Below, one piece after another: positions 23,274 through 31,579 of a stretch of 41,013 nt of DNA. The notes under the pieces are model-generated. The model worked only from the letters and a program-made list of their open reading frames with translations, was not told the DNA's origin and did not search any database. Each line of letters opens with the position of its first letter. Position 1 is the first letter of the stretch. The translations under genes and the position numbers were made by a program. The DNA lies in the NCBI GenBank assembly GCA_021324185.1, contig JAJPJN010000029.1, forward strand, positions 1 to 41,013. Direction: 5' to 3'. The DNA is from Terriglobia bacterium. GTDB taxonomy: Bacteria; Acidobacteriota; Terriglobia; Bryobacterales; Bryobacteraceae.

Positions 23274-24233
23274 ATGCAAACAACACTAATCACGTTAGAA
23301 ACAGTTTTTCTGATTCTTAGCATCCTGATCGCCCTGGCGGTCTTCGCAACGGCGCTTTTGTTACTATTGCGCGCCTTGAGGACCCGGCGCGATCACAAGA
23401 AGCATCCGGAAACGGATGTGGATGTGACCGATATAGGCGAAGAACTCACCGAACGGGCCAAGGCTGTTAAGCGCAGCCTTCTGCCGAAAAAGCAATGGAA
23501 AGCGCTGGTCAAGAAAAAGGAAGAGAAAACGTATACCGGCACGGTTTTTGTCGTGGATTTCCGCCCCAAGCTGAAAGCCCGCGAAGTGCAGGCGCTTCGC
23601 AAGGAAATCGATGTCATTACGCAGGTAGCTACACCGCAGGATGAAGTTGTTGTGCGCATCGATTCACCCGGCGGCACTGTTACCGGATATGGGCAGGCTG
23701 CATCGCAACTGCTCCGGGTTCATGAACTCGGCATTCCCCTGACGATCTGCGTGGATGAAGTCGCCGCCTCGGGCGGCTACATGTGCGCGGCCGTGGCCGA
23801 CAAAATAATCGCCGCCCCGTTCGCGTTCATCGGCTCCATCGGCGTGGTAGCAGGAATACCGAACTTTGTGGGTCTCATGAATAAGCTCGGGGTTCGCTAT
23901 CTGGAGCTGACTGCGGGTGAAAATAAACGCACTCTGACGCCGTTCTCCGAGCCCACGCCGCAGAAAGAGGCGGTCGAACAGGAACGCCTGGAAGCGATTC
24001 ACCGGGCGTTCAAGGATCTAATTAAGAAGCGCCGGCCCAACATCGATCTCGCCCGAGTTGCCGACGGGAATTACTGGCTCGCGGTCGATGCGAAAGAACT
24101 GGGGCTGGTGGATGTCATCCAGACCAGCGACGAATACCTGATCCAGCAATGGAAAGCGAACCGGCGGATATTGAAGGTCAGTTGCGAGCGCGAACGGAAA
24201 AAGATGCTCTTAGATCTGCTCGACTTGCTCTAG
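23274..24233 (+). CDS. SohB/SppA-type S49 signal peptide peptidase
   Basis: A 319-residue protein with an N-terminal transmembrane anchor (residues 7-32), a charged linker, and one S49 (ClpP-fold) protease domain. The RIDSPGGTVTGYG strand leads in; the nucleophile Ser166 lies in AASGGYM and the general-base Lys218 in GENKRTL. The Ser/Lys pair and the single domain match SohB better than the double-domain SppA. It degrades membrane-embedded peptides in or at the inner membrane. The ATG follows AAGAAGAG closely. The allantoate amidohydrolase gene follows by 2 bases. Confidence 0.9.
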   Translation: MQTTLITLETVFLILSILIALAVFATALLLLLRALRTRRDHKKHPETDVDVTDIGEELTERAKAVKRSLLPKKQWKALVKKKEEKTYTGTVFVVDFRPKLKAREVQALRKEIDVITQVATPQDEVVVRIDSPGGTVTGYGQAASQLLRVHELGIPLTICVDEVAASGGYMCAAVADKIIAAPFAFIGSIGVVAGIPNFVGLMNKLGVRYLELTAGENKRTLTPFSEPTPQKEAVEQERLEAIHRAFKDLIKKRRPNIDLARVADGNYWLAVDAKELGLVDVIQTSDEYLIQQWKANRRILKVSCERERKKMLLDLLDLL

Positions 24234-24235
24234 CG

Positions 24236-25456
24236 ATGGCATCTTCGGCTCGCGATGTGATCGCCCGTTGCAGGCGCATTGCCGGATTCAGCGAATCGCC
24301 TGGATGCACCACGCGCACGTTTTTATCTGCACCGATGCATCAGGTTCATGATTATCTGCGCGAGTGGATGGAATCGCTCGGAATGCAGGTGAGCATTGAT
24401 GCGATCGGCAATATCCGCGGGCTGCGGCCCGCGCCGGATGGCGCTAACAGCCGCCGGCTCCTGATCGGCTCCCATCTCGACACGGTGCCGAACGCGGGCG
24501 CTTTTGACGGCATCCTCGGCGTGGTGATCGGCACCGCGCTGATCGAAAGACTCGGGGGCAAAGCGCTGCCGTTCGCAATCGAGGTCATTGGTTTTTCTGA
24601 GGAAGAAGGCGTGCGTTTCGGCGTTCCGTTTCTCGGCAGCCGGGCGCTGGTGGGGCGCCTGGATGACGCGCTGCTTCAGACAACAGATAAAGACGGAATC
24701 ACCGTAACGGACGCGATTCGCCATTTCGGCCTGAATGCGGCTGAAATCGGGAACGCATTGGCGCACCCATGCGCGTTTGCCTATTTGGAGTTTCACATTG
24801 AGCAAGGGCCGGTCCTGGAACATCTCGACGAGCCCTTAGGCGTTGTAACAAGCATTGTGGGCCTGAGCCGTTATACCGTCTGTTTTATCGGGCGCGCTGC
24901 TCATGCGGGCACCACGCCCATGCATCTGCGCCGCGATGCGCTTGCTGCGGCGGCGGAATGGATCTCGAGCGTGGAAGCCGAAGTTAATTCAACCGCCGGG
25001 CTGGTTGCGACTGCCGGCGCGATTCACTCGGAACCACAGGCCGCAAACGTAATCTCCGGCTTCGTAAGAATGAGCCTGGATGTTCGGCATGCCAGCGATG
25101 AAAGCCGCAACAAGGCCGCCGCCCGATTTCTGGAGCGCGGCGCAGAAATCGCGCAGCGGCGCAAGCTGGAGTTTCGCGCCGAACTGCAACTCGATCAGCC
25201 CACTGTCCCGATGGACGCGGCACTTGTTTCTGCAGCGCAGCGTGCTGTTCTGAAAACCGGTTGCAAGGCTCCGCTGATGACGAGCGGCGCCGGTCATGAT
25301 GCAATGATCGTCGCCCAAAAACTTCCGGCGGCGATGATCTTTCTGCGCAGCCCCGGAGGCGTCAGCCATCACCCCGACGAGAATGTTCTGCCGGAAGACG
25401 TCGAACTTGCCCTGACCGCGGGCATGAATCTCATCTCTGAACTTGCAACCGGGTAA
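24236..25456 (+). CDS. allC: Allantoate amidohydrolase (M20 family)
   Basis: The frame is open upstream inside the protease gene, but the ATG at 24236, two bases after that stop, gives the family's normal length (406 residues). Di-metal site motifs are GSHLDTVPNAGAFDG (H80, D91), FSEEEG and FHIEQGP (H187), with a C-terminal GGVSHHPDE. The dimerisation/substrate segment GRAAHAGTTPMHLRRD is of the allantoate amidohydrolase/N-carbamoylase kind. The reaction is allantoate to (S)-ureidoglycine plus ammonia and CO2. The two following genes encode the next two ureide steps, which favours allantoate over hydantoinase-pathway carbamoyl amino acids. It is cytoplasmic. Confidence 0.88.
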   Translation: MASSARDVIARCRRIAGFSESPGCTTRTFLSAPMHQVHDYLREWMESLGMQVSIDAIGNIRGLRPAPDGANSRRLLIGSHLDTVPNAGAFDGILGVVIGTALIERLGGKALPFAIEVIGFSEEEGVRFGVPFLGSRALVGRLDDALLQTTDKDGITVTDAIRHFGLNAAEIGNALAHPCAFAYLEFHIEQGPVLEHLDEPLGVVTSIVGLSRYTVCFIGRAAHAGTTPMHLRRDALAAAAEWISSVEAEVNSTAGLVATAGAIHSEPQAANVISGFVRMSLDVRHASDESRNKAAARFLERGAEIAQRRKLEFRAELQLDQPTVPMDAALVSAAQRAVLKTGCKAPLMTSGAGHDAMIVAQKLPAAMIFLRSPGGVSHHPDENVLPEDVELALTAGMNLISELATG

Positions 25457-25467
25457 GCTGATACAAA

Positions 25468-25501
25468 CGCGCACAGCGCAGTTGTTAGTCCATTGTGCGC
25501 G
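25468..25501. promoter_or_regulatory. Perfect 8-base inverted repeat spanning the ureidoglycine aminohydrolase start
   Basis: CGCGCACA (25468-25475) and TGTGCGCG (25494-25501) form perfect 8-base arms around 18 bases, in the 38-base gap between two ureide genes and across the GTG at 25495. It may be an operator for a ureide regulator or an mRNA hairpin that controls downstream translation. There is no U-run, so a terminator is unlikely. Confidence 0.4.
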
Positions 25502-26232
25502 ATAAAAGAAACGTGCACAACCTGGGCCATACTCGCAGTGCGATCCGCCGCGATCACTACTTACAAACTCCGGACACATTCATACGTGCTCCGCTGCCCG
25601 GAATGAGCGCTGCCACGGCCATTGTCCACGCGGGGCCGCCGACGGGTGCGGGCTTCACAGAGTACACGGCCGAAATGCAGGCAGGCGGAACGCTTGGGCC
25701 TACTCAATGGCAGCGATTTGTTTACGTGATCACAGGCGAGATTGCGGCCGGAAATCAAAGCCTCGGTCCGGGAGATTTTGCCTATATTCCCCAAAGCTCA
25801 TCGCAGGTTGTGACGGCGCACGGAGCCGCCAGCATTATCGTCATCGAAAAAGACTTTGTGCCGGGGCCCGAAATGCCGGGCTTCTTTACCGGCAGCGAAT
25901 CACAGATCGCTTCGCAGCCGCTGATGGGAGATCCGTCGCTGCAGGTCCGCACGCTCATTCCCGACGCGCCGGAGTTCGATTTGGCAGTCAACACGATGAC
26001 GTTCGAACCGGGCGCCGCGCTCGCGCTCGTTGAAATGCACGTCATGGAGCACGGCCTGCTGATGCTCGAAGGCGGAGGCATTTACCGCCTCAGCGACTGC
26101 TGGTATCCGGTTCAAGCCGGCGATTTCATTTATATGGCGCCGTTCTGTCCTCAATGGTTCGGCGCTCTCGGTAAATCGCGGGCCAAATACCTGATCTACA
26201 AAGATTGGAACCGCCATCCGGCTGCGAGATGA
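25495..26232 (+). CDS. allE: (S)-ureidoglycine aminohydrolase (bicupin)
   Basis: A 245-residue double cupin. The N-terminal half begins NLGHTRSAIRRDHY and has FVYVITGEI and PGDFAYIP. The C-terminal cupin carries the metal site in EMHVMEHGLL and the diagnostic WYPVQAGDFIYM, PFCPQW and YKDWNR. These are hallmarks of the ureidoglycine aminohydrolase (YlbA/UGLYAH) family, which converts (S)-ureidoglycine to (S)-ureidoglycolate plus ammonia with Mn2+. The start is uncertain: the GTG at 25495 sits in an inverted repeat, and the GTG at 25513 (MHNLGHTRS) also fits the family. Its TGA overlaps the next gene's ATG. Confidence 0.93.
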   Translation: MRDKRNVHNLGHTRSAIRRDHYLQTPDTFIRAPLPGMSAATAIVHAGPPTGAGFTEYTAEMQAGGTLGPTQWQRFVYVITGEIAAGNQSLGPGDFAYIPQSSSQVVTAHGAASIIVIEKDFVPGPEMPGFFTGSESQIASQPLMGDPSLQVRTLIPDAPEFDLAVNTMTFEPGAALALVEMHVMEHGLLMLEGGGIYRLSDCWYPVQAGDFIYMAPFCPQWFGALGKSRAKYLIYKDWNRHPAAR

Positions 26233-27461
26233 AGATCGATATCCAGCGCGTGATGCGAGAACTGGCGGAACTGGCAGCGTTCTCTGACGCGCCCGCGCCC
26301 GCAGTGACGCGCATCGTTTTCACCGAACCCGATCGCGCCGCGCGCGCCTGGTTGAAAGATCTATGCAGGCCGGCCGGGCTCACCGTCCGCGAAGATGCTG
26401 TGGGAAACATGTTCGCGCGCTGGGTTGGCGCTGAACCGGATCTGCCCGCGGTTGGAACCGGCTCGCATATTGACGCCATCCCGAATGCCGGCCGGTTCGA
26501 CGGCACGGTTGGCGTGCTGGGCGGATTGGAAGCGATCCGCGCCTTGCAGAGCAGCGGGTTCCAGCCGCGCCGCTCTATTGAGTTGCTTCTGTTTACCTCG
26601 GAAGAGCCGACACGTTTCGGCGCCGGTTGCCTTGGCAGCCGGCTTTTGTCCGGGGCGCTGGATGCGGAACTCGCGGACCAGCTCGTAGACGAGAACGGAA
26701 CCACACTGCGGGAGGCGCGCCACAGCGCCGGATTTACGGGTCCGCTGGAGACGGCCCGGCTTCCTGCCGGTTACTACAGCGCGTTTGTCGAATTGCACAT
26801 TGAGCAAGGCCCGCTGCTCGAGCGCGACGGCATTGATCTCGGCGTTGTAACGCACATTGCCGCGCCTGCTGCGCTGCTAGTCGAAATTACCGGCGAGGGC
26901 GGCCATGCGGGCGCGGTCCTGATGCGTGAGCGGCGGGATGCGTTCGCTGCCGCGGCCGAATTAGCGCTTGCCATCGAAGCAGCCGCGCTCTCGAGCGGTT
27001 CTGCCGATACAGTCGCCACCACGGGCATCTGCAAAGTTTTTCCCGGCGCGGTGAACAGCATTCCCAGCCGCGTCGAACTCAGCGTGGATATTCGAGACAT
27101 CGATCTGGAGCGGCGCAACGGAACCTTAGAAGCCGTGAAAAGCGCGGCAGAGCGGATTGCCGCAGCCCGTCGCGTGAACATTGCCATTCGCGTGGTGAAT
27201 GCCGACCTGCCTGGCACCTGCGATCCGAACATTGTTGCCGCTCTCATTGCCTGCTGCCAGGAGCAGGGCCGCACTTACCGGCGCATGGTCAGCCGCGCCT
27301 ATCACGACTCGCTGTTCATGTCTCGCATCTGTCCGGCCGCGATGCTATTCATTCCCTGCCGCAAGGGCGTCAGCCATCGCCCGGACGAGTATGCGTCTGA
27401 GAAAGATATTGAGGACGGAATCAGCGTGCTGGCCGCTGCCCTGGCCCGGCTATCAGCCTGA
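26229..27461 (+). CDS. Ureidoglycolate amidohydrolase-like M20 hydrolase
   Basis: The ATG at 26229 overlaps the upstream stop (ATGA), giving 410 residues; a longer in-frame start upstream is unlikely. Metal-site motifs parallel the allantoate enzyme: GSHIDAIPNAGRFDG (H80), TSEEPTRFG, LHIEQGP (H190) and KGVSHRPDE. The lid segment reads GEGGHAGAVLM, as remembered for plant ureidoglycolate amidohydrolases, instead of the HAGTTPM of allantoate amidohydrolases. The expected reaction is (S)-ureidoglycolate to glyoxylate, ammonia and CO2. With the two preceding genes this completes allantoate breakdown without urea release. Allantoate or carbamoyl-amino-acid activity is the alternative. The 3' end overlaps the convergent HAD gene by 9 bases. 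Confidence 0.85.
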   Translation: MKIDIQRVMRELAELAAFSDAPAPAVTRIVFTEPDRAARAWLKDLCRPAGLTVREDAVGNMFARWVGAEPDLPAVGTGSHIDAIPNAGRFDGTVGVLGGLEAIRALQSSGFQPRRSIELLLFTSEEPTRFGAGCLGSRLLSGALDAELADQLVDENGTTLREARHSAGFTGPLETARLPAGYYSAFVELHIEQGPLLERDGIDLGVVTHIAAPAALLVEITGEGGHAGAVLMRERRDAFAAAAELALAIEAAALSSGSADTVATTGICKVFPGAVNSIPSRVELSVDIRDIDLERRNGTLEAVKSAAERIAAARRVNIAIRVVNADLPGTCDPNIVAALIACCQEQGRTYRRMVSRAYHDSLFMSRICPAAMLFIPCRKGVSHRPDEYASEKDIEDGISVLAAALARLSA

Positions 27462-28148
27462 AGCGCTTGTGAACTGCTGCCCGGGCGCGAGCGGCGTCTC
27501 TTCATAACGCCGGAGCAACTCTTCCGGCCCGCTATAAATCGCGATGCAACCGGCTTTCCGCAAATCTGCTTCGGGAAAACCGCCGCAGAGCACCCCGACA
27601 GTACGGAGCCCGGCTCGCTTGGCCGCCTCGGCATCGTGAGGGCTGTCGCCAACCACGATGACATCTTCCTTCCGGACGCCATCGCCTAACCGGTCCAGCG
27701 CCGCTTCGAAAATATCCGGGTGCGGCTTTGAGCGCTTCGCATCGGCCGAAGATGTTTCCACTTCCACCAGGTCTTCAATCTGCGCAATCTGCTCAAATTT
27801 TTTCAGTTCATCGCCCTTGGCCGATGAAGCCAGCGCCACCTGCTGGTTTTCGCTTTTCACTTTGAGAAACAAGTCGCGCACGCCGGGAAACGGCTTGACC
27901 CGCTCCAGATACTTGCGTTTGAACAGGTCACTGCGGTACTCCTCAATTTCCTTGCCGCGCCGCTTCAATTCGTCCTCTGAGAGAAATACCGGGAGCAACT
28001 GATCGCCACCCTTGCCGATCTGGCTTCGGATCTCCTCAAACGGGATCTCATGGCCGAAATGCCGGAACGCCTCCTGCCAGGCCTGCGCATGCAGATCGAC
28101 CGAATCAAGCAAGGTACCGTCGATATCGAAAATGATCGCTTTTGCCAT
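27453..28148 (-). CDS. HAD-superfamily phosphatase (phosphoglycolate phosphatase/beta-phosphoglucomutase-like)
   Basis: A 231-residue class I HAD hydrolase. Motif I is FDIDGTLLDS (nucleophile D8, acid D10), followed by a helical cap (about 15-85), motif II (ALASSAK), the motif III lysine in KPHPDIF, and motif IV (VVGDSPHDAEAA). It acts on a small phosphorylated metabolite. Phosphoglycolate would fit the neighbouring glyoxylate-producing pathway, but the two are on opposite strands and the link is speculative. A TGGTT-CCT-AACCA inverted repeat lies 6 bases upstream of its ATG. Confidence 0.88.
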   Translation of the reverse strand: MAKAIIFDIDGTLLDSVDLHAQAWQEAFRHFGHEIPFEEIRSQIGKGGDQLLPVFLSEDELKRRGKEIEEYRSDLFKRKYLERVKPFPGVRDLFLKVKSENQQVALASSAKGDELKKFEQIAQIEDLVEVETSSADAKRSKPHPDIFEAALDRLGDGVRKEDVIVVGDSPHDAEAAKRAGLRTVGVLCGGFPEADLRKAGCIAIYSGPEELLRRYEETPLAPGQQFTSASG

Positions 28149-28226
28149 GCGGGGTGGTTCCTAACCAATGCATCTGACGCCAGTCTCACAGTAGTGTTTC
28201 GACTGCAAACTGCATCACATAAGTAA

Positions 28227-29336
28227 ATGTCGAGTAATACACAGGCAGTACCGGCAGCCCTGGATGAGGTGAAATCGGCCCAGGAAGCCGGGTTGCGTTA
28301 CTTTATCCCGAAGGGACCGGGCATCCGCCGCCGCCGTACGGGGAGCGGGTTTGTCTATCTGGATGAAAACGACAAACCGGTTCACGATGAGGAGACTCTC
28401 AACCGCATTCGTTCGCTGGTGATTCCGCCTGCATGGACATCTGTGTGGATCAGCCCCAGGCCCAACACGCACATTCAGGCGGTAGGGCGGGATGCGCGAG
28501 GCAGAAAGCAATACCGCTATCACGCGAAATACCGCCAGATGCGCGACCTGGTGAAGTTCGACCGCATGCGCGCATTTGGTAAAGCGCTGCCGCGGATCCG
28601 GCGCATTGCCGGGAGAGATCTGGCGCGCCCGGGCATGCCAAAGCGCAAGATACTGGCAGCGATTGTGAAATTGCTCGAAACGACGTACATCCGCGTCGGC
28701 AATGAAGAGTACGCGGAACAGAACGGCTCCTTCGGCTTGACGACGCTTCAGAACCAGCACGTTCAGGTGCTCGGGGACACCCTGAAATTTAAGTTCCGCG
28801 GCAAGAGCGCGCAGCGGCATGAGATCACGGTCAAAGATCCGCGGCTGGCACGCATTATTCGCCGCTGCCGCGATCTGCCCGGCAGTTCTCTATTCGAATA
28901 CCTGGACGAAGAAGGCAAACCGGCTTCGATCGAATCCGGCGACGTGAACGATTATCTGCGCGAGATCAGCGGCGGCGAATTCACCGCCAAAGATTTTCGC
29001 ACCTGGGGCGGCACTTGTCTTGCTGCCAGTTGCCTGCTCGCGAGAGTTGCCGATAAGGCGGACAATCCGGCAACGAAATCGGTTCTGGTTGAGGTCGTAA
29101 AAGAAGTGGCCGAAAAGCTGGGGAATAAACCGGCAACTTGCAGGAAGTACTACATCCATCCGGCCGTGCTGGATTCGTTTTCCGCCGGTACGCTGCATGA
29201 TCTGGCCGAAAAATTTCGTGACAGCAAGAACAACTATGCTTACGAGCAGATTGTGCTTTCGCTTATCACTCCTTTGAAACGGTCGCGCGCGAAAGCCCCT
29301 GCAGAGGCAAGCGCGCCCTGTAACGCCGCAGCGTAA
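28227..29336 (+). CDS. DNA topoisomerase IB (poxvirus/bacterial type)
   Basis: A 369-residue type IB topoisomerase that relaxes supercoils through a 3'-phosphotyrosine. The N-terminal domain includes RRRRTGSGFVYLDE and IPPAWTSVWISP. The catalytic domain has YRYHAKYRQMRDLVKF, LLETTYIRVGNEEYA, GLTTLQNQHV, KDFRTWGGT and the terminal CRKYYIHPAVLDSF with active-site Tyr309. The length is near that of Deinococcus TopIB plus a short basic tail. It is monocistronic, with a 78-base upstream region shared with the divergent HAD gene. No ribosome binding site is clear. Confidence 0.94.
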   Translation: MSSNTQAVPAALDEVKSAQEAGLRYFIPKGPGIRRRRTGSGFVYLDENDKPVHDEETLNRIRSLVIPPAWTSVWISPRPNTHIQAVGRDARGRKQYRYHAKYRQMRDLVKFDRMRAFGKALPRIRRIAGRDLARPGMPKRKILAAIVKLLETTYIRVGNEEYAEQNGSFGLTTLQNQHVQVLGDTLKFKFRGKSAQRHEITVKDPRLARIIRRCRDLPGSSLFEYLDEEGKPASIESGDVNDYLREISGGEFTAKDFRTWGGTCLAASCLLARVADKADNPATKSVLVEVVKEVAEKLGNKPATCRKYYIHPAVLDSFSAGTLHDLAEKFRDSKNNYAYEQIVLSLITPLKRSRAKAPAEASAPCNAAA

Positions 29337-29370
29337 AATCTGATCTGACCGTTAAGCAAGAGGAGCTCAC

Positions 29371-30465
29371 ATGAACTGGACACGCCGGGAGTTTGCTCGC
29401 AGCCTGGGCGCCACGGCAGTGGCGTCTGCTTTCTCAGGACGTCTGCTATCTCAGGATTCCGGGCGGCGCCTGGGATATTGCATTGTGGGACTTGGCCGCA
29501 TCTCGATGGGTCATTTCATGCCTGCCTGTAAGATGTCGGCGAAATCCCGAGTGATTGCGCTCGTGAGCGGGCACCGCGACAAGGCAGAAAAAATGGCCGC
29601 CGAATATAACGTGCCCGCCAAGAACATTTATAACTACCAGGATTACGATCGCATCGCAGAGAACCCCGATATCGACGCGGTCTATATCGCGCTTCCCAAT
29701 AACATGCACGCCGAGTATACGATTCGCGCCGCCAATGCAGATAAGAACGTTCTCTGCGAAAAGCCGATGGCGACGACGGTGAAAGACAGCCAGGCAATGA
29801 TCGCGGCCTGCAAAGCGGCCAATAAGAAGCTGATGATTGCCTACCGCTGTCAATACGAGCCGTCAAACCTGCGCGCCATTCAGTTGATTCGCGACGGCGC
29901 GATTGGAACTGTACAGGCCATCGAGAGCGCGCATGGTTTCAACGAGCGTGCCGGCGAATGGCGATTGAACAAGAAAATGGCGGGCGGCGGCCCGCTGGTG
30001 GATGTGGGGATCTATTCGTTAAACGCCTGCCGCTATTTGACAGGCGAAAATCCGGAGCGCCTGGAGGGCTATTGCTCGGTCGTCGACCACGATGGCCGCT
30101 TCAACGAAGTAGAAGAAAACCTGAGTTGGGCGATGCGTTTTCCTTCGGGCGCCGTGGCGGCTTGTAACACCACATACGGTGCGCCGATGAACGGCTATTT
30201 CCGCGTGCACGGCTCAAAAGGCGTTATCGATATGGACTCGGCATTTGCCTATGAGGGCCAGCACCTCAAGGCAAACATTCAGGGACAGCCGCCTATTGAC
30301 GAACCCAATCCGAGGAAAGATCCGTATCAGTTTGTGATTGAGGCGGATTACTTCGCCCAGTGCGTTTTTGATAATACCGAACCGAAGAGTAATGGCGAAG
30401 AAGGTCTCCGCGACATGCAATACATGGCGGAGATTTACCGTTCCTGCGGCCGGACGCTGGGCTAG
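29371..30465 (+). CDS. Tat-exported Gfo/Idh/MocA-family oxidoreductase
   Basis: A 364-residue protein with a twin-arginine signal (TRREFARSLGATAVA, RR at 5-6) and an N-terminal Rossmann domain (YCIVGLGRISMGHF). The CEKPMA motif carries the catalytic-region lysine. The C-terminal alpha/beta domain includes GGGPLVDVGIYSLNACRYLTGE. It most resembles glucose-fructose oxidoreductases, which carry tightly bound NADP and act in the periplasm on sugars. The ATG has a strong ribosome binding site (GAGGAGCT). A paralogue without the Tat signal is at 33599. It is followed by a plausible terminator. Confidence 0.92.
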   Translation: MNWTRREFARSLGATAVASAFSGRLLSQDSGRRLGYCIVGLGRISMGHFMPACKMSAKSRVIALVSGHRDKAEKMAAEYNVPAKNIYNYQDYDRIAENPDIDAVYIALPNNMHAEYTIRAANADKNVLCEKPMATTVKDSQAMIAACKAANKKLMIAYRCQYEPSNLRAIQLIRDGAIGTVQAIESAHGFNERAGEWRLNKKMAGGGPLVDVGIYSLNACRYLTGENPERLEGYCSVVDHDGRFNEVEENLSWAMRFPSGAVAACNTTYGAPMNGYFRVHGSKGVIDMDSAFAYEGQHLKANIQGQPPIDEPNPRKDPYQFVIEADYFAQCVFDNTEPKSNGEEGLRDMQYMAEIYRSCGRTLG

Positions 30466-30497
30466 GCGCAGCTTCTACTGCTGTGCCGACTGTTTTT
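30465..30497 (+). terminator. Probable intrinsic terminator between convergent genes
   Basis: GGCGCAGC (30465-30472) pairs with GCTGTGCC (30480-30487) through eight pairs with one G-U, over a 7-base loop. A short T-run (GTTTTT) follows a few bases later. It sits at the 3' end of the Tat-exported oxidoreductase gene. The U-tract is offset, so strength is uncertain. Confidence 0.45.
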
Positions 30498-31026
30498 GGC
30501 TTGAGGGCGGCACTAAACCTTTGATCCGCAAGTAGGTCACGATATTTCCGTAGTGCTCCATGTTATGCGCGAAGTTGTAGTACAGAAGGCTGAGCTTCGG
30601 CGCTTTCATGCCGAAGAATTGAACGATTTGCGCGCCCTGCGGGTCGGTCATGCTGTTGTAGGCTTGATCGCAATAGGCAAACGCGTCCTGCAAAGCCTGA
30701 ATCAGATCCGCTTTCGTGGTCTTGTTTTTCTCAACTCCCGGCGATTGTTTCTCATCGCCCAGAACCGCGGAGCAGAATTCGTACTGACCATCGGCAACGT
30801 GCCCGATCAGCTGGCCGAAGGTGCGAACGGTATCGGCAGGGCGGAACGAGTAGTTTTCTTCCGGCATTTCCTGCGCCGATTTCAACACGTCCGCTTTGCT
30901 TTGGGCGTACATAAATTTTGCCGCCGTGCTCAGTGGATTGGCGGCAGCGCCGGACTGCGCTGTCGAATTCGACTGTCCGAAAGCGGACAAAGCCGCGAGA
31001 CTAATTACCACAATAGATTTGGCCAT
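30475..31026 (-). CDS. Exported DinB-superfamily protein
   Basis: A 183-residue protein with an N-terminal signal peptide (residues 1-17, ending near FGQ). The DinB/YfiT four-helix bundle begins around residue 35. The three metal-ligand histidine positions typical of the fold are visible: one in LIGHVADGQ and two in NFAHNMEHYG. DinB-like proteins are putative metal-dependent transferases or hydrolases, and exported versions are common in Acidobacteriota; the reaction is unknown. The ATG is preceded by AAGGGGA at about 8 bases. The C-terminal QKQSAQQ tail is disordered. Confidence 0.85.
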   Translation of the reverse strand: MAKSIVVISLAALSAFGQSNSTAQSGAAANPLSTAAKFMYAQSKADVLKSAQEMPEENYSFRPADTVRTFGQLIGHVADGQYEFCSAVLGDEKQSPGVEKNKTTKADLIQALQDAFAYCDQAYNSMTDPQGAQIVQFFGMKAPKLSLLYYNFAHNMEHYGNIVTYLRIKGLVPPSSQKQSAQQ

Positions 31027-31132
31027 GTGCTATTCCCCTTGAGTGTGTGTACCGTAGTTAAGCTACGCTGTCAAGCGGCGGAAAGATCCATGATTTTTCA
31101 GTTGCCGTGAATAAAGCGTGTATCAATAGTTC

Positions 31133-31576
31133 ATGGCGGCCGATCCGTTCCTGAACGAAGCGATCCGGGAGGCAAAACTCGGACTAATGGAAGGCGGCAT
31201 TCCGATCGGTTCCGTTCTGGTCTGCGATGGGCGCATTATCGGGCGGGGACACAATCGCAGGGTGCAATTGAAATCGGCCATTCTGCACGGTGAAATGGAT
31301 TGCCTCGAAAACGCCGGCCGGTTGCCTGCCACAACTTACGCCCGCTGCACGATTTACACCACGCTTTCACCGTGTCCCATGTGCAGCGGGGCCATTGTGC
31401 TCTACAAAATACCGCGCGTGGTGGTGGGAGAAAACCAAACCTTCCTTGGCGCGGAAGATTATGTCCGCTCGCACGGCATCCAGGTGGACGTGATGCAGGA
31501 TCCGGAATGCATCGAGTTAATGCGCCGCTTTATCGCCCAGCATCCGGATCTGTGGAACGAAGATATTGGCGTGTGA
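31133..31576 (+). CDS. Cytosine deaminase of the yeast Fcy1 type
   Basis: A 147-residue zinc-dependent CDA-fold deaminase. The zinc site is H52 (HGE, catalytic E54), C81 and C84 (SPCPMC). The 29-residue distance from H52 to C81 equals that in yeast cytosine deaminase (H62, C91). Fcy1 substrate-pocket residues are also matched: N41 in GHNRR, F104, and the C-terminal W141-x-E-D-I-G motif. It should convert cytosine to uracil plus ammonia in pyrimidine salvage, and the match argues against tRNA adenosine or guanine deaminase. E. coli uses the unrelated CodA. It stands alone and is convergent with the slipin gene, 3 bases apart. A TATCAA element 6 bases before the ATG might mean a leaderless message. 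Confidence 0.88.
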   Translation: MAADPFLNEAIREAKLGLMEGGIPIGSVLVCDGRIIGRGHNRRVQLKSAILHGEMDCLENAGRLPATTYARCTIYTTLSPCPMCSGAIVLYKIPRVVVGENQTFLGAEDYVRSHGIQVDVMQDPECIELMRRFIAQHPDLWNEDIGV

Positions 31577-31579
31577 GCG

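Noticed and set aside
31133-31576. tRNA adenosine deaminase (TadA) or guanine deaminase
   Set aside because: Pocket residues, zinc-ligand spacing and the C-terminal W-x-E-D-I-G motif fit yeast-type cytosine deaminase instead.
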